From assembly GCF_900074915.1 (NCBI RefSeq), contig NZ_LT222319.1:1-64000 (forward strand): a stretch of 64,000 bases of DNA. Reading direction: 5' to 3'. The DNA is from Pseudomonas cerasi (GTDB taxonomy: Bacteria > Pseudomonadota > Gammaproteobacteria > Pseudomonadales > Pseudomonadaceae). Under the pieces are notes generated by a model. That model saw only the letters and a program-made list of their open reading frames with translations. It did no database searches and was not told the origin of the DNA. Positions within the stretch are counted from its first letter, which is position 1. The number at the start of each line of letters is the position of its first letter. A program made the translations under genes and the position numbers. Of the stretch, positions 33,485 through 44,268 are shown one piece after another.

Positions 33485-33564
33485 AAATTTCACCTGTGCT
33501 GGGCTGCGATTCAAAGAGCGGGAGTATACCCGATTCGGCCGCACGTCCACTCCTTGGGAGCCCT

Positions 33565-34116
33565 ATGACACGCTGCTTTTGGTGCAACGAAGACCCCCTG
33601 TACATCGCTTATCACGATCAGGAGTGGGGAGTGCCGCTGCGCGATGCGCAGAAGCTCTTCGAGTTGCTTTTGCTCGAAGGGTTCCAGGCCGGGCTGTCGT
33701 GGATCACGATTCTCAAGCGGCGGGCGCGTTATCGCGAAGTGCTGCACGGCTTTGACGTCGAGCGCCTGGCGCAGTTGAGCGATGCCGAAATAGAGACGCT
33801 GATGCTCGATCCGAGCATCATCCGCAACCGCCTCAAGCTCAAGGCCGTGCGCACCAATGCGCGGGCCTGGCTGGCGCTGGAAGACCCGGTCGCGCTGCTC
33901 TGGTCGTTTGTCGGCGGTACACCGAAGATCAATCACTTCAAGGATCGCAGCGAAGTCCCGGCGATTACCGCCGAGGCCGAAGCAATGAGCAAGGCACTTA
34001 AAAAGGCCGGTTTCACCTTTGTCGGCCCGACCATCTGTTATGCCTACATGCAGGCCAGCGGTATGGTCATGGATCACACTGTGGATTGTGATCGGTATGC
34101 GATCCTGAGCCGCTGA
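33565..34116 (+). CDS. tag: DNA-3-methyladenine glycosylase I
   Basis: Tag excises 3-methyladenine from alkylated DNA. The start ATG 33565 follows TTGGGAG and gives 183 residues. The N-terminus MTRCFWCNEDPLYIAYHDQEWGVP carries the zinc-site Cys4 and His17, and the C-terminus YMQASGMVMDHTVDCDRY carries further zinc ligands, in line with the Tag fold. It shares its promoter region with the divergent glyQ. Confidence 0.95.
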   Translation: MTRCFWCNEDPLYIAYHDQEWGVPLRDAQKLFELLLLEGFQAGLSWITILKRRARYREVLHGFDVERLAQLSDAEIETLMLDPSIIRNRLKLKAVRTNARAWLALEDPVALLWSFVGGTPKINHFKDRSEVPAITAEAEAMSKALKKAGFTFVGPTICYAYMQASGMVMDHTVDCDRYAILSR

Positions 34117-34154
34117 CGGTTACACTACCCGCCTCGAGAATCTGGGAGTCATCT

Positions 34155-35042
34155 GTGGATAAGTTCAAAGGCGCCGTAATGGTCGGGGCGTTGCGATTGT
34201 TTGCGCTGTTGCCGTGGCGCGCGGTGCAATGGGCAGGTACCGCGATTGGCTGGCTGATGTGGAAGTTGCCCAACCGTTCGCGCGAAGTGGCACGGATCAA
34301 CCTGTCCAAGTGCTTCCCCGAGTTGAGCGAGCCCGAGCTGGAAAAGCTCGTTGGCCGCAGCCTCATGGACATCGGCAAGACCTTGACCGAAAGCGCTTGT
34401 GCGTGGATCTGGCCTGCGCAGAAATCGATCAACCTGGTGCGTGAAGTCGAAGGGCTTGATGTGCTCAAGGACGCGCTGGCGTCCGGCAAGGGCGTGGTTG
34501 GCATCACCAGCCACCTGGGCAACTGGGAAGTGCTTAATCACTTCTATTGCAGCCAGTGCAAGCCGATCATTTTCTATCGTCCACCGAAGCTGAAGGCGGT
34601 CGACGACCTTTTGCGCAAGCAGCGTGTGCAGTTGGGCAACCGGGTGGCGGCGTCGACCAAGGAAGGCATTCTCAGCGTCATCAAGGAAGTGCGCAAAGGC
34701 GGCTCGGTGGGTATTCCGGCCGATCCGGAGCCGGCCGAATCAGCGGGCATCTTCGTGCCCTTCTGCGGCACCCAGGCGCTGACCAGCAAGTTCGTACCGA
34801 ACATGCTGGCAGGCGGCAAGGCAGTCGGTGTATTCCTGCACGCCATGCGCCTGCCGGACGGCTCGGGTTACAAAGTGGTACTCGAAGCGGCTCCGGAAGC
34901 CATGTACAGCACCGACACCGAAACCTCGGCAGCAGCGATGAGCAAAGTGGTCGAGAAATACGTGCGGGCTTACCCTAGCCAGTACATGTGGACCATGAAA
35001 CGCTTCAAGAAACGCCCGCCAGGCGAAGCGCGCTGGTACTAG
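34155..35042 (+). CDS. Lipid A biosynthesis lauroyl acyltransferase (LpxL/HtrB family)
   Basis: It adds a secondary acyl chain to Kdo2-lipid IVA at the inner membrane. The start is GTG at 34155 and the length 295 residues. An N-terminal hydrophobic segment (about 6-36) anchors it; the catalytic motif is SHLGNWE with His120 and Glu125 (HX4E). It lies 38 bp after tag. Which position it acylates cannot be read from sequence. Confidence 0.93.
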   Translation: MDKFKGAVMVGALRLFALLPWRAVQWAGTAIGWLMWKLPNRSREVARINLSKCFPELSEPELEKLVGRSLMDIGKTLTESACAWIWPAQKSINLVREVEGLDVLKDALASGKGVVGITSHLGNWEVLNHFYCSQCKPIIFYRPPKLKAVDDLLRKQRVQLGNRVAASTKEGILSVIKEVRKGGSVGIPADPEPAESAGIFVPFCGTQALTSKFVPNMLAGGKAVGVFLHAMRLPDGSGYKVVLEAAPEAMYSTDTETSAAAMSKVVEKYVRAYPSQYMWTMKRFKKRPPGEARWY

Positions 35043-35051
35043 ATAGAAAGG

Positions 35052-35110
35052 ACTGGACGCAGAGCGTCCGGAACGGCGTGCCCACGCTGGAGCATGGGCA
35101 CGATAGTGTT
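35052..35110. repeat. REP-like palindromic repeat (GACGCAGAGCGTC family)
   Basis: GGACGCAGAGCGTCC is followed by GAACGGC and a GCATGGGCACGATAGT segment. The same modules recur at 49639-49750 and 54324-54430. It sits between convergent genes, as REP elements do. Confidence 0.75.
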
Positions 35111-35114
35111 TCCC

Positions 35115-37478
35115 TCAACTGGCCGCCGCAATCAACCCGCGCCGCTCCAGCGCCACCTGAGTGCCCTCCGGACTCATCCGCACCAGGTTCACCGGGATGG
35201 ATTTGGCCGCAGGAGTGTTGCCATGTTTATCCCGGTTGGCCAGTGGCAGCAGGCCGTTGGTTTCCGGGTAATACGCTGCGCAGCAACCCTGCGGCACGTC
35301 GTAGGGTATGACCTTGAAACCCGCTGCACGCCGCGCCGTGGTCGGGTCGAGCGCCGTCTGAAACTCGATGTAGTCCCCGGCTTTCAGCCCCAGGCGTTCG
35401 ATATCCTGCGGGTTGAGCATCACCACCATGCGGTCGCCAAAGATGTCCCGATAACGGTCATCGTTGGAATACACCGTGGTGTTGAACTGGTCATGGCTGC
35501 GGATCGTCATCAACTGCAGATGCTCGGCGCCCGGCGGCGTGTCGTCTTCGTCGTAGATGCCTTCGGGAAAGAGGAAGTTGGCCTTGCCCGACTCGGTGTC
35601 CCACTTGCGCTCACTGGCGGCATTGGGCAATCGAAAACCTCCGGGTTCTAGGATGCGCTGATTGAAATCGTAAAACTGCTCGGGCAGTACTTCTTCGATC
35701 TTGTCGCGAATCCTGGCGTAGTCACCCACATAGCTGTCCCAGTCCACCTTGGGGTTGGGCGCAAGCGTCGCTTTGGCGATACCGGCAATGATGGCGATTT
35801 CGGAAATCAGATGTTTCGACGCAGGCTCGAGCATGCCGGTCGAGCCGTGCACCATCGACATCGAGTCCTCCACCGTAATGGTTTGCGCCACACCGTTCTG
35901 CAGGTCGCGTTCCGAACGCGCCACGCATGGCAGCAGAAAGGCCTTCTGTCCATGTACCGTTGCACTGCGGTTGAGCTTGGTGTTGACCAGCACCGTCATT
36001 TTCAGGCGGCTGACGGTCGGGCAGATCACATCGGTGTCCGGAATGGCACGGAAGAAATTGCCGCCCATGGAAATGAGTGCTTCTACCTCGCCACGCAACA
36101 GGGCTTCGCAGGTCTCGGCCACGGCGTGGCCTTTTTTTCTGGACGCCTCAAAACCGAACACCTTGCTCATGCTGGCCAGAAACGGTTCGCCGGCCTTTTC
36201 ATAGATGCCCATCGTCCTGTCGCCCTGTACGTTGGAATGCCCGCGCACCGGGCAAGCCCCCGCACCGAGCTTGCCGATGTTGCCGCGCAACAGCAGCAGG
36301 TTGATGATCTGCTGCATGGCATCACCGCCACGCTTGTGCTGAGTGATGCCCATCCCCCAGCAGCAGATGACCCCCTTCGAGCGCTTATAAACCGCAGCCA
36401 CCTCTTCGATGGCCTGACGCGTCAGACCCGAATGGCGCTCGATGATGTCCCAGGGCAACTGTCGGCAATAATCGGCGTACTGCTCGAAGCCATGGGTGTG
36501 CTCTTCAATGAACGCCACGTCGAGGACGCGCGGCAGGTTTTCACGCTGCGCCACGTCATCGGCTTCGATCACGGCCTTGCAAACGCCTTGCAGGGCGATC
36601 ATGTCGCCGCCGATCCTGACCTGATGGTACTGCGAGCTGATTTCCACCCCATGCAGACTGAGCATGTCGCGCGGGTCCTGCGGCGCCGCAAAGCGTACCA
36701 GCGCCCTTTCCCGCAGCGGGTTGAACGAGATGATGCTTGCGCCCCGGCGTGCGGCGGCGTGCAGCTCGGACATCATGCGCGGGCTGTTGGTCCCGGGGTT
36801 CTGGCCGATGATAAAAATCGCGTCGGCGTTCTCGAAATCTTCCAGCGTCGTGGTGCCTTTGCCGACCCCGATCGACTCGGGCAGCGCCGCAGTGGTGGTT
36901 TCATGGCACATGTTCGAGCAGTCTGGGAAGTTGGCCATGCCGTACAGCCGACCGAACAGCTGATACAGAAAGGCGGCTTCGTTCGACGTGCGTCCGGAGG
37001 TGTACAGCTCCAGCTTCCACGGATCGCTCAGGCCGCGCAGCTCTGCGCCGATCTCGGCGAACGCTTCGTCCCAGGTGACGGGCAGGTATTTGTCACTGGC
37101 AGCGTCGTAGCGCATCGGCTCGGTAATACGGCCTTCTGCTTCCAGCGCGTGATCGCTCCAGGTCGCCAGTTCGCTGACCGTATGCCGGGCGAAGAACTCG
37201 GGCGTCACGCGTTTCCTGGTCGATTCCCAGGCCAGTGCCTTGGCACCGTTCTCGCAGTATTCAAAGGTGTGCGGCTTCTTCGGGTCCGGCCAGGAGCAAC
37301 TGGGGCAATCGAAGCCGCCAGGCTTGTTCATGGACATCAGCGTGCGGTTGCCCTTGATCAGCACATGCTGGTGCAACAGGTGCTTGTTGACCGCGCTGAG
37401 CGCAGGCCAGCCACCCGCCGGTATGCCGTCGGTCTGTGATCCTTGAAGCGGGGCTGGGGAATTTTCCGATTCGGACAT
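35115..37478 (-). CDS. FdhF/YdeP-family molybdopterin oxidoreductase
   Basis: A formate-dehydrogenase-like molybdopterin enzyme of the YdeP class. The 787 residues contain an N-terminal Cys pair (FDCPSCSWPDP, about 53-63), the WGMGITQHKRGGD motif of the molybdopterin fold, and a C-terminal molydopterin-dinucleotide-binding domain. YdeP-type proteins lack a full N-terminal Fe-S motif, and their physiological substrate is not settled; acid-resistance roles have been proposed. It is a single gene, convergent with the lipid A acyltransferase. The start ATG 37478 is the first in a clear frame. Confidence 0.88.
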   Translation of the reverse strand: MSESENSPAPLQGSQTDGIPAGGWPALSAVNKHLLHQHVLIKGNRTLMSMNKPGGFDCPSCSWPDPKKPHTFEYCENGAKALAWESTRKRVTPEFFARHTVSELATWSDHALEAEGRITEPMRYDAASDKYLPVTWDEAFAEIGAELRGLSDPWKLELYTSGRTSNEAAFLYQLFGRLYGMANFPDCSNMCHETTTAALPESIGVGKGTTTLEDFENADAIFIIGQNPGTNSPRMMSELHAAARRGASIISFNPLRERALVRFAAPQDPRDMLSLHGVEISSQYHQVRIGGDMIALQGVCKAVIEADDVAQRENLPRVLDVAFIEEHTHGFEQYADYCRQLPWDIIERHSGLTRQAIEEVAAVYKRSKGVICCWGMGITQHKRGGDAMQQIINLLLLRGNIGKLGAGACPVRGHSNVQGDRTMGIYEKAGEPFLASMSKVFGFEASRKKGHAVAETCEALLRGEVEALISMGGNFFRAIPDTDVICPTVSRLKMTVLVNTKLNRSATVHGQKAFLLPCVARSERDLQNGVAQTITVEDSMSMVHGSTGMLEPASKHLISEIAIIAGIAKATLAPNPKVDWDSYVGDYARIRDKIEEVLPEQFYDFNQRILEPGGFRLPNAASERKWDTESGKANFLFPEGIYDEDDTPPGAEHLQLMTIRSHDQFNTTVYSNDDRYRDIFGDRMVVMLNPQDIERLGLKAGDYIEFQTALDPTTARRAAGFKVIPYDVPQGCCAAYYPETNGLLPLANRDKHGNTPAAKSIPVNLVRMSPEGTQVALERRGLIAAAS

Positions 37479-37632
37479 GGGGTGCGTTCTCTCTCATAAA
37501 GCCCGTGCAGGCATGAAGCTCGTGTGTCTGAGATGCACGGGCTCAGAGAGAATTCGCCCGAGTCGACGAGCGTTGCCGACAGGGCGCGTCGGCAAGAGGT
37601 TCAGTCAGGGTCACACCCTGTTCAGGAGCGGT

Positions 37633-39006
37633 TCAGAAAAAGCTCAGGCCGACCTGAAACAGCCGCTCAACCTCGCGGATGCACTTCTTGTCCACAAGGA
37701 ACATGATCACATGGTCACCGGATTCGATCACGGTGATGTCATGGGCGATAAGCACCTGTTCGTCGCGGATGACTGCGCCGATTGCCGTACCGGTCGGCAG
37801 GTTGATGTCCTTGATGGCGCGGCCCACCACCTTGCTGGATTTCGAGTCGCCGTGAGCGACGATCTCGATGGCTTCGGCTGCACCGCGTCGCAGCGAATGC
37901 ACGCTGACGATATCACCACGGCGCACGTGGGCCAGCAGCGTGCCGATGGTTGCCAGCTGCGGGCTGACCGCAACGTCGATTTCGCCACCCTGCACCAGAT
38001 CGACGTAGGCCGGGTTATTGATCAGCGTCATCACCTTGCGCGCGCCCAGACGCTTGGCCAGCAGCGACGACATGATGTTGGCTTCATCGTCGTTGGTCAG
38101 CGCCAGGAACAGGTCGGTGTTGCCGATGTTTTCTTCCAGCAGCAGGTCGCGGTCCGATGAGCTGCCCTGCAGCACCACCGTGCTGTCCAGATGCTCCGAC
38201 AGATAGCGGCAGCGCGCCGGGCTCACTTCGATGATCTTCACCTGATAGCGGCTTTCGATGGCTTCAGCCAGACGCTCGCCGATGTTGCCGCCACCGGCGA
38301 TGACGATACGTTTGTAGTTCTCGTCCAGGCGCCGCAGCTCTCCCATCACGGCACGAATATCAGCCTTGGCGGCGATGAAAAACACCTCGTCATCGGCTTC
38401 GATGACCGTGTCGCCATGCGGCAGTATCGCCCGGTCGCGGCGATAGATCGCCGCGATGCGCGTTTCGACATTCGGCATGTGCGCTCGTAGCTGGCGCAAC
38501 GGCTGACCCACCAGTGCGCCGCCGTAATAGGCTTTGACCGCGACCAGTTGCGCTTTGCCTTCGGCGAAGTCGATCACCTGCAGCGCACCGGGGTATTCGA
38601 TCAGACGTTTGATGTAGTTGGTGACGACCTGCTCCGGACTGATCAGCACGTCGACCGGGATCGCGTTTTTATCGAACAGGCCAGCGCGTGTCAGGTACGC
38701 CGCTTCACGAATGCGCGCGATCTTGGTCGGCGTGTGGAACAGCGTGTGGGCCACCTGACAGGCGATCATGTTGGCTTCGTCGCTGCTGGTCACCGCGACC
38801 AGCATGTCGGCGTCGTCCGCGCCGGCCTGACGCAACATCGTCGGGTAGGAGCCTTTGCCCTGCACGGTGCGGATGTCCAGGCGGTCGCCCAGATCGCGCA
38901 ACCGGTCGCCGTCAGTGTCGACCACGGTGATGTCATTGGCTTCGCCCGCCAGATGCTCGGCCAGCGTACCGCCTACCTGTCCTGCACCCAGAATGATGAT
39001 TTTCAC
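37633..39006 (-). CDS. trkA: Trk system potassium uptake regulatory protein TrkA
   Basis: TrkA is the cytoplasmic NAD(H)/ATP-binding ring that gates the TrkH/TrkG K+ channel. The 457 residues contain two RCK modules with Rossmann motifs [13 protein letters not shown] (7-19) and [14 protein letters not shown] (about 239-252). The start is GTG at 39006. It lies 4 bp after rsmB, the usual Pseudomonas fmt-rsmB-trkA order. Confidence 0.96.
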   Translation of the reverse strand: MKIIILGAGQVGGTLAEHLAGEANDITVVDTDGDRLRDLGDRLDIRTVQGKGSYPTMLRQAGADDADMLVAVTSSDEANMIACQVAHTLFHTPTKIARIREAAYLTRAGLFDKNAIPVDVLISPEQVVTNYIKRLIEYPGALQVIDFAEGKAQLVAVKAYYGGALVGQPLRQLRAHMPNVETRIAAIYRRDRAILPHGDTVIEADDEVFFIAAKADIRAVMGELRRLDENYKRIVIAGGGNIGERLAEAIESRYQVKIIEVSPARCRYLSEHLDSTVVLQGSSSDRDLLLEENIGNTDLFLALTNDDEANIMSSLLAKRLGARKVMTLINNPAYVDLVQGGEIDVAVSPQLATIGTLLAHVRRGDIVSVHSLRRGAAEAIEIVAHGDSKSSKVVGRAIKDINLPTGTAIGAVIRDEQVLIAHDITVIESGDHVIMFLVDKKCIREVERLFQVGLSFF

Positions 39007-39010
39007 GCGC

Positions 39011-40336
39011 TTACTCCCGCGCCGCCGCGATCTTGATCAGTTTGGCGTAGTAGAAACCATCGTGGCCGCCTTGCTGGGCCAGCAGCTGGCGACCATGGGC
39101 TTGCTTGATACCCGCGGGCGGCTGTCCTGCCTGCCCGGCGATGTCCAGCTCTCTGGCCCCGGAGGTACGCGCCAGAAACGCCTCGATGACGTCGGTGTTT
39201 TCGGTCGGCAGTGTCGAGCAGGTCGCGTACACCAGCATGCCGCCTACCTGCAGCGTAGGCCACAACGCATCGAGCAGCTCGCCCTGCAAGGCCGCCAGCG
39301 CGACGATGTCGTCTGCCTGACGAGTCAGTTTGATGTCCGGATGACGACGAATCACGCCGGTCGCCGAGCACGGTGCATCGAGCAGGATGCGCTGGAACGG
39401 TTTGCCGTCCCACCACTGCGCTGTCTCGCGTGCATCGGCGGCGATCAGCTCGGCATCCAGGCCCAGGCGATCAAGGTTTTCACGCACGCGCACCAGACGC
39501 TTGGCTTCCAGATCCACCGCTACCACGCCGCTTAGTTGCGGCTGCACTTCCAGCAAGTGGCAGGTCTTGCCGCCCGGCGCGCAGCAGGCATCGAGTACCC
39601 GTTGCCCGGGGGCCAGCTCCAGCAGGTCGGCGGCCAGTTGCGCGGCTTCGTCCTGCACGCTGATCCAGCCTTCGGCAAAACCGGGCAGTGAGCGCACATC
39701 GCACGGCTCGGCGAGCACGATGCCGTCCTGACTGAATGTGCACGCACTGGCTTGCAGGCCGGCAGTGTTGAGCAGTTCGAGGTATTGATCGCGACGGTGA
39801 TGGCGTCGGTTGACGCGCAAAATCATCGGCGGGTGCGCATTGTTGGCCGCGCAGATGGCTTCCCACTGTTCCGGCCAGGCGGCTTTCAGGGCTTTCTGCA
39901 GCCAGCGCGGGTGGGCTGTACGCACCACCGGGTCGTGTTCCAGCTCGATCAGCAGCGCCTCGCCGTCACGTTGCGCATTGCGCAGCACGGCGTTGAGCAA
40001 GCCTTTGGCCCAGGGCTTTTTCAATTTGTCGGCGCAGCCCACGGTTTCACCGATGGCGGCGTGGGCCGGAATGCGGCTGTAGAACAGCTGATAAAGACCG
40101 ACCAGCAACAAGGCTTCAACGTCGGCGTCGGCGGCCTTGAAGGGCTTTTGCAGCAGTTTGGCCGCCAGAGCCGACAGGCGCGGCTGCCAGCGCGCGGTGC
40201 CGAATGCCAGGTCCTGAGTCAGACCACGATCACGCACCTCGACCTTGTCCAGTTGAGTGGGCAACGAGCTGTTCAGCGAGGCCTTGCCGCTGAGCACGGC
40301 AGCCAGTGCCTTGGCGGCGGCCAGACGCGGGTTCAT
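39011..40336 (-). CDS. rsmB: 16S rRNA (cytosine-967-C5)-methyltransferase RsmB
   Basis: RsmB methylates C967 of 16S rRNA. The start at 40336 ([15 protein letters not shown]) gives 441 residues; the longer frame overlaps fmt too far. An N-terminal NusB-like RNA-binding domain (1-140) precedes the methyltransferase with SAM site [15 protein letters not shown], catalytic loop DAPCSATGV and nucleophile [11 protein letters not shown]. It overlaps the fmt stop codon by 4 bp. Confidence 0.96.
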   Translation of the reverse strand: MNPRLAAAKALAAVLSGKASLNSSLPTQLDKVEVRDRGLTQDLAFGTARWQPRLSALAAKLLQKPFKAADADVEALLLVGLYQLFYSRIPAHAAIGETVGCADKLKKPWAKGLLNAVLRNAQRDGEALLIELEHDPVVRTAHPRWLQKALKAAWPEQWEAICAANNAHPPMILRVNRRHHRRDQYLELLNTAGLQASACTFSQDGIVLAEPCDVRSLPGFAEGWISVQDEAAQLAADLLELAPGQRVLDACCAPGGKTCHLLEVQPQLSGVVAVDLEAKRLVRVRENLDRLGLDAELIAADARETAQWWDGKPFQRILLDAPCSATGVIRRHPDIKLTRQADDIVALAALQGELLDALWPTLQVGGMLVYATCSTLPTENTDVIEAFLARTSGARELDIAGQAGQPPAGIKQAHGRQLLAQQGGHDGFYYAKLIKIAAARE

Positions 40337-41277
40337 TGGCCCAGCACCGTGCCGATGGCAAATTTCTCGCGGCGGCTGTTGAACAGATCCGTGAAGTTCA
40401 GCGGCTTGCCGCCCGGCAATTGCAGACGGGTCAGGCGTAGCGCGTTCTGACCGCACGCGACGATCAGGCCATCCTTGCTGGCGCCAAGAATCGTCCCCGG
40501 CGCGCCCTGCCCTTCGGCCAGATCGGCTGTCAGGACTTTCAGGGTTTCTTCGTTCAGCGTGCTGTGGCAGATCGGCCAGGGGTTGAAGGCGCGGACCAGG
40601 CGCTCAAGCTCATCGGCCGGACGTGTCCAGTCCAGGCGCGCTTCGTCCTTGTTCAGCTTGTGGGCGTAGTTGGCCAGGCTGTCATCCTGAACCTCGCCGA
40701 CCAGCGAGCCGTCCGCCAGACCGGCAATGGCCTGCAACACAGCCGGCGGACCGAGTTCGGCCAGGCGATCATGCAGCGTCCCGCCCGTGTCCTGCGCGGT
40801 GATCGGGGTAACGGCCTTGAGCAGCATCGGCCCGGTGTCCAGGCCCGCTTCCATGCGCATCACCGTTACGCCGCTCTCGGCATCACCGGCCTGTACCGCG
40901 CGCTGAATCGGCGCCGCACCACGCCAGCGCGGCAGCAGCGACGCGTGGCTGTTGATACAGCCCAGGCGCGGAATATCCAGCACCACTTGCGGCAGGATCA
41001 GGCCGTAGGCGACGACCACCATCAAATCGGGTTGCAGCGCTGCCAGTTCGGCCTGCGCGTCAGGATCGCGCAGCGTTGGCGGCTGCATGACCGGTACGTC
41101 ATGTTGCAGCGCCAGTTGCTTGACCGGGCTGGGCATCAGCTTTTGTCCACGACCGGCCGGGCGATCGGGCTGGGTGTACACGGCGACGATCTGGTGAGGG
41201 CTGTCGAGCAGGGCCTTGAGGTGTTCGGCGGCGAATTCCGGGGTGCCGGCGAAGACGATGCGCAGTGGCTCAGTCAT
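40333..41277 (-). CDS. fmt: Methionyl-tRNA formyltransferase
   Basis: Fmt formylates initiator Met-tRNA. The 314 residues have the formyltransferase active-site segment [19 protein letters not shown] near 107-125 and the C-terminal OB-like domain. It heads the fmt-rsmB-trkA unit and lies downstream of def, the enzyme that later removes the formyl group. Confidence 0.97.
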   Translation of the reverse strand: MTEPLRIVFAGTPEFAAEHLKALLDSPHQIVAVYTQPDRPAGRGQKLMPSPVKQLALQHDVPVMQPPTLRDPDAQAELAALQPDLMVVVAYGLILPQVVLDIPRLGCINSHASLLPRWRGAAPIQRAVQAGDAESGVTVMRMEAGLDTGPMLLKAVTPITAQDTGGTLHDRLAELGPPAVLQAIAGLADGSLVGEVQDDSLANYAHKLNKDEARLDWTRPADELERLVRAFNPWPICHSTLNEETLKVLTADLAEGQGAPGTILGASKDGLIVACGQNALRLTRLQLPGGKPLNFTDLFNSRREKFAIGTVLGQ

Positions 41278-41290
41278 GGAGTTCTCATTA

Positions 41291-41316
41291 TAAAAAAAGG
41301 CCTGTTCAGGCCTTTT
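41291..41316 (-). terminator. Intrinsic terminator between def and fmt
   Basis: AAAAGGCCTG pairs with CAGGCCTTTT (10 bp, 2-nt loop); on the minus strand it runs into a stretch of seven T. It would end def transcripts before fmt at least partly, so fmt may have its own promoter or rely on read-through. Confidence 0.8.
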
Positions 41317-41330
41317 GGGGTAACGACGGA

Positions 41331-41837
41331 TCAGGCGTTGAGCTTGTGCTGCTTTTCGAGCTTCTTCTTGATCCGGTCACGCTTGAGGTTGGAAAGGTAA
41401 TCGACGAACAGCTTGCCGTTCAGGTGATCGCATTCATGCTGGATACAGATGGCGAGCAGGCCCTCGGCAACCAGTTCGTAAGGCTTGCCGTCACGGTCCA
41501 GCGCCTTGACGCGAACCTTTTGCGGGCGGTCGACGTTTTCGTAGAAACCGGGAACCGACAGGCAGCCTTCCTGATACTGATCCATTTCGTCGGTCAGCTT
41601 TTCGATTTCAGGATTGATGAAGACCCGCGGTTCGCTGCGGTCTTCGCTCAGGTCCATGACGACCACGCGCTTGTGGACGTTGACCTGAGTCGCGGCCAGG
41701 CCAATACCTGGCGCTTCGTACATGGTTTCAAACATGTCGTCGACCAACTGGCGAATGCCTTCGTCTACCATCGCCACAGGTTTGGCGATAGTGCGCAGGC
41801 GCGAATCGGGAAATTCGAGGATGTTTAGAATGGCCAT
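41331..41837 (-). CDS. def: Peptide deformylase
   Basis: It removes the formyl group from nascent proteins. The 168 residues carry the three motifs GIGLAATQ (44-51), EGCLSVP (90-96) and QHECDHLNG (133-141). Cys92, His134 and His138 bind the metal and Glu135 is catalytic. Divergent from the LysM gene, the usual Pseudomonas arrangement. Confidence 0.97.
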   Translation of the reverse strand: MAILNILEFPDSRLRTIAKPVAMVDEGIRQLVDDMFETMYEAPGIGLAATQVNVHKRVVVMDLSEDRSEPRVFINPEIEKLTDEMDQYQEGCLSVPGFYENVDRPQKVRVKALDRDGKPYELVAEGLLAICIQHECDHLNGKLFVDYLSNLKRDRIKKKLEKQHKLNA

Positions 41838-41962
41838 ATACGTAAGAGCTGCACTGTTAAGGTAAAGTCAATGTTGGGTGCCGGGCCCGGGAGTTCAAGG
41901 CAGGCAGCCCAGGACAGGACTCTAGGGTTCGCGTGAGGCAACATGATAAAGGGATTCACCGC

Positions 41963-42988
41963 ATGAGGAAATCACTACTCGCCCTGCTGCTGCTGACCGC
42001 CAGCGGTCTTGCGCAGGCGCAAGTGCAACTCAGGGAAGGCTATCCGCAAAGCTACACCGTTGTCGCCGGGGACACACTCTGGGACATTTCCGGCAAGTTC
42101 TTGCGTGAACCGTGGAAATGGCGCGAGATCTGGCGGGCCAATCCGCAAGTCCATGATCCCGACCTGATCTACCCCGGTGACACCCTCGCGCTGACCTGGG
42201 TCGATGGTCAGCCGCGTGTGACGCTCAATCGGGGCGAGTCGCGCGGGACCATCAAATTGTCACCGCGTGTGCGCAGTACGCCGATGGTCGAGGCCATTCC
42301 GAGCATTCCGCTGGGGGCGATCAACGCATTCCTGATCAGCAACCGGATTGTCGACAACGCCGAGCAGTTCGAGAAAGCCCCCTACATCGTTGCGGGCAAT
42401 GCCGAGCGCGTGCTCAGTGGCAACGGTGATCGTGCCTATGCACGGGGCGCGCTGGACTCGGCGCACAGCGTCTATGGCATCTTCCGTCAGGGCAAGACCT
42501 ACATCGATCCGGAGACCAAGGAAGTACTGGGCATCAACGCCGATGACGTCGGCAGCGCCGAGGTGGTTGCCACCGAAGGTGACGTCTCGACCCTGATTCT
42601 GCAGCGCTCCACGCAGGAAGTGCGTCTGGGCGATCGCTTGTTCAGCAGCGAAGAGCGGGCCATCAACTCGACGTTCCTGCCCAGCGCTCCGCAGGCGCCG
42701 ATAGAAGGTTTGATTCTGGATGTGCCACGCGGCGTCACTCAGGTCAGCGTGCTGGATGTGGTCACGCTCGACAAGGGCAAACGCGACGGTCTGACCGAGG
42801 GCAACGTGCTGGCGATCTACAAGACCAGTGAAACCGTGCGCGACCGAATCACCGGTGAGCTGGTAAAAATCCCCGACGAACGGGCCGGTCTGCTGATGGT
42901 TTTCCGTACCTACGACAAGCTTAGTTACGCCTTGGTCCTGCAAGCCAACCGATCTTTGGCCATCATGGACAAGGTTCGCAATCCGTAG
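41963..42988 (+). CDS. LysM peptidoglycan-binding protein
   Basis: An exported envelope protein. The start ATG 41963 gives 341 residues with a signal peptide (MRKSLLALLLLTASGLAQA). One LysM domain (about 30-80, YTVVAGDTLWDISGKFL to LIYPGDTLAL) binds peptidoglycan; the remaining 260 residues are of unknown fold but conserved in Pseudomonas at this locus. It precedes dprA, from which it is separated by 123 bp containing a DnaA-box match. Confidence 0.9.
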   Translation: MRKSLLALLLLTASGLAQAQVQLREGYPQSYTVVAGDTLWDISGKFLREPWKWREIWRANPQVHDPDLIYPGDTLALTWVDGQPRVTLNRGESRGTIKLSPRVRSTPMVEAIPSIPLGAINAFLISNRIVDNAEQFEKAPYIVAGNAERVLSGNGDRAYARGALDSAHSVYGIFRQGKTYIDPETKEVLGINADDVGSAEVVATEGDVSTLILQRSTQEVRLGDRLFSSEERAINSTFLPSAPQAPIEGLILDVPRGVTQVSVLDVVTLDKGKRDGLTEGNVLAIYKTSETVRDRITGELVKIPDERAGLLMVFRTYDKLSYALVLQANRSLAIMDKVRNP

Positions 42989-43057
42989 ACGCATGTTTCA
43001 GATCTGACACGGATTTGTGTGACGAACCAGACACTTATCAAATTGTTGTCAACAGAG

Positions 43058-43066
43058 TTATCCACA
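43058..43066 (+). promoter_or_regulatory. DnaA box TTATCCACA upstream of dprA
   Basis: A perfect 9-bp match, 46 bp before the dprA start. It could tie dprA to DnaA activity, but chance occurrence is not excluded. Confidence 0.4.
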
Positions 43067-43111
43067 GGTTTGTGCATCACTTGAGATGCACGATGGATCA
43101 GGGACGATCTC

Positions 43112-44230
43112 ATGCCATTGTTCGAAAATGCCCTCTCTTCGCCTGCAGAGCTGGAAGCGCGTTTGCGCGTGCACCGCTTGCCCGAGATAGGGCCGAAACG
43201 CTTTTCCAGACTGATTGAAGCTTTCGGTTCGGCCTCGTCGGCGCTCAGTGCGCCGGCCAGCGCATGGCGTGCGCTGGGCATTCCAGGTGTCTGTGCCGAG
43301 GCGCGTCGTGCCCCCTCCGTACGTGATGGCGCCAGTGCCGCATTGGCCTGGCTGGAGCGTCCGGCCCAGCATTTGCTGATGTGGGACGACCCCGGCTACC
43401 CCGCGCTGCTGGCGCAGATCGCAGATCCACCGCCGCTGATCTTCATTGCCGGCGACCCTTCGATCCTTGAGCGTCCGCAACTGGGAATGGTCGGCAGTCG
43501 TCGCGCCTCCCGACCCGGACTCGACACCGCCAGCGCTTTTGCGCGCAGCCTGGCGGCTGCCGGTTTTGTGATCACCAGCGGCTTGGCGCGAGGTATTGAC
43601 GGTGCCGCGCATCAGGGCGCATTGGATGTCGGGGGGCTTACAATCGGCGTGCTTGGCACCGGGCTCGAAAAACTTTATCCACAGCAGCACCGCGCGCTCG
43701 CAGCACAGATGGCGGCCCAGGGCGGCGCCGTGATTTCCGAGTTTCCGCTGGACGCCGCAGCACAGGCCAGCAACTTCCCGCGACGTAACCGAATCATCAG
43801 TGGCCTGTCGCTGGGCATACTGGTGGTCGAGGCCATTGTTGCCAGCGGCTCATTGATTACCGCGCGGCTGGCCGCCGAGCATGGACGAGAGGTTTACGCG
43901 ATACCCGGCTCGATTCATCACCCTGGCGCCAAGGGCTGTCATCAGTTGATACGAGACGGCGCGACACTGATCGAGACCGTCGAACACATTCTTGAAGGCT
44001 TGCAGCACTGGAAACGTGTTGCGCCCGGCATCGATCCCGTCACGCCGGCGAAGCCTGCCCCTTGCGATCATCCACTGTTGGCGCTGCTGCACGCCGCACC
44101 GCATACCAGCGAGGGGCTGTCGGTGTCATGCGGATGGCCATTACCCAAGGTATTGGCTGGCCTGACCGAACTGGAACTGGACGGACGCATAAGCTGTGAA
44201 GCAGGACGATGGTTCGCCAGAGCGCCCTGA
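43112..44230 (+). CDS. dprA: DNA processing protein DprA
   Basis: DprA protects incoming single-stranded DNA and loads RecA during natural transformation. The 372 residues have an N-terminal SAM-like region, the Rossmann-like core with [16 protein letters not shown] (about 128-143) and [15 protein letters not shown], and a C-terminal winged-helix domain. It is conserved in Pseudomonas even where competence is not shown. It ends 38 bp before tsaC. Confidence 0.95.
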   Translation: MPLFENALSSPAELEARLRVHRLPEIGPKRFSRLIEAFGSASSALSAPASAWRALGIPGVCAEARRAPSVRDGASAALAWLERPAQHLLMWDDPGYPALLAQIADPPPLIFIAGDPSILERPQLGMVGSRRASRPGLDTASAFARSLAAAGFVITSGLARGIDGAAHQGALDVGGLTIGVLGTGLEKLYPQQHRALAAQMAAQGGAVISEFPLDAAAQASNFPRRNRIISGLSLGILVVEAIVASGSLITARLAAEHGREVYAIPGSIHHPGAKGCHQLIRDGATLIETVEHILEGLQHWKRVAPGIDPVTPAKPAPCDHPLLALLHAAPHTSEGLSVSCGWPLPKVLAGLTELELDGRISCEAGRWFARAP

Positions 44231-44268
44231 GGTTAAACTGCCGCCAGGATTCAGTGGAGAGACAAACA

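Noticed and set aside
33485..33564. T-box or other riboswitch upstream of glyQ
   Set aside because: The gap to tag is 80 bp, shows no specifier or T-box sequence, and T-boxes are not expected in gammaproteobacterial glyQS.
35811..37439. 542-residue open frame opposite the FdhF/YdeP gene
   Set aside because: Antisense shadow of a conserved molybdopterin oxidoreductase; no ribosome site or domain.
43676..43684. Further TTATCCACA-type motifs inside coding regions (here in dprA, also near 29945, 34151 and 50694)
   Set aside because: They fall within or at the ends of genes; scattered single boxes do not form an origin-like cluster.
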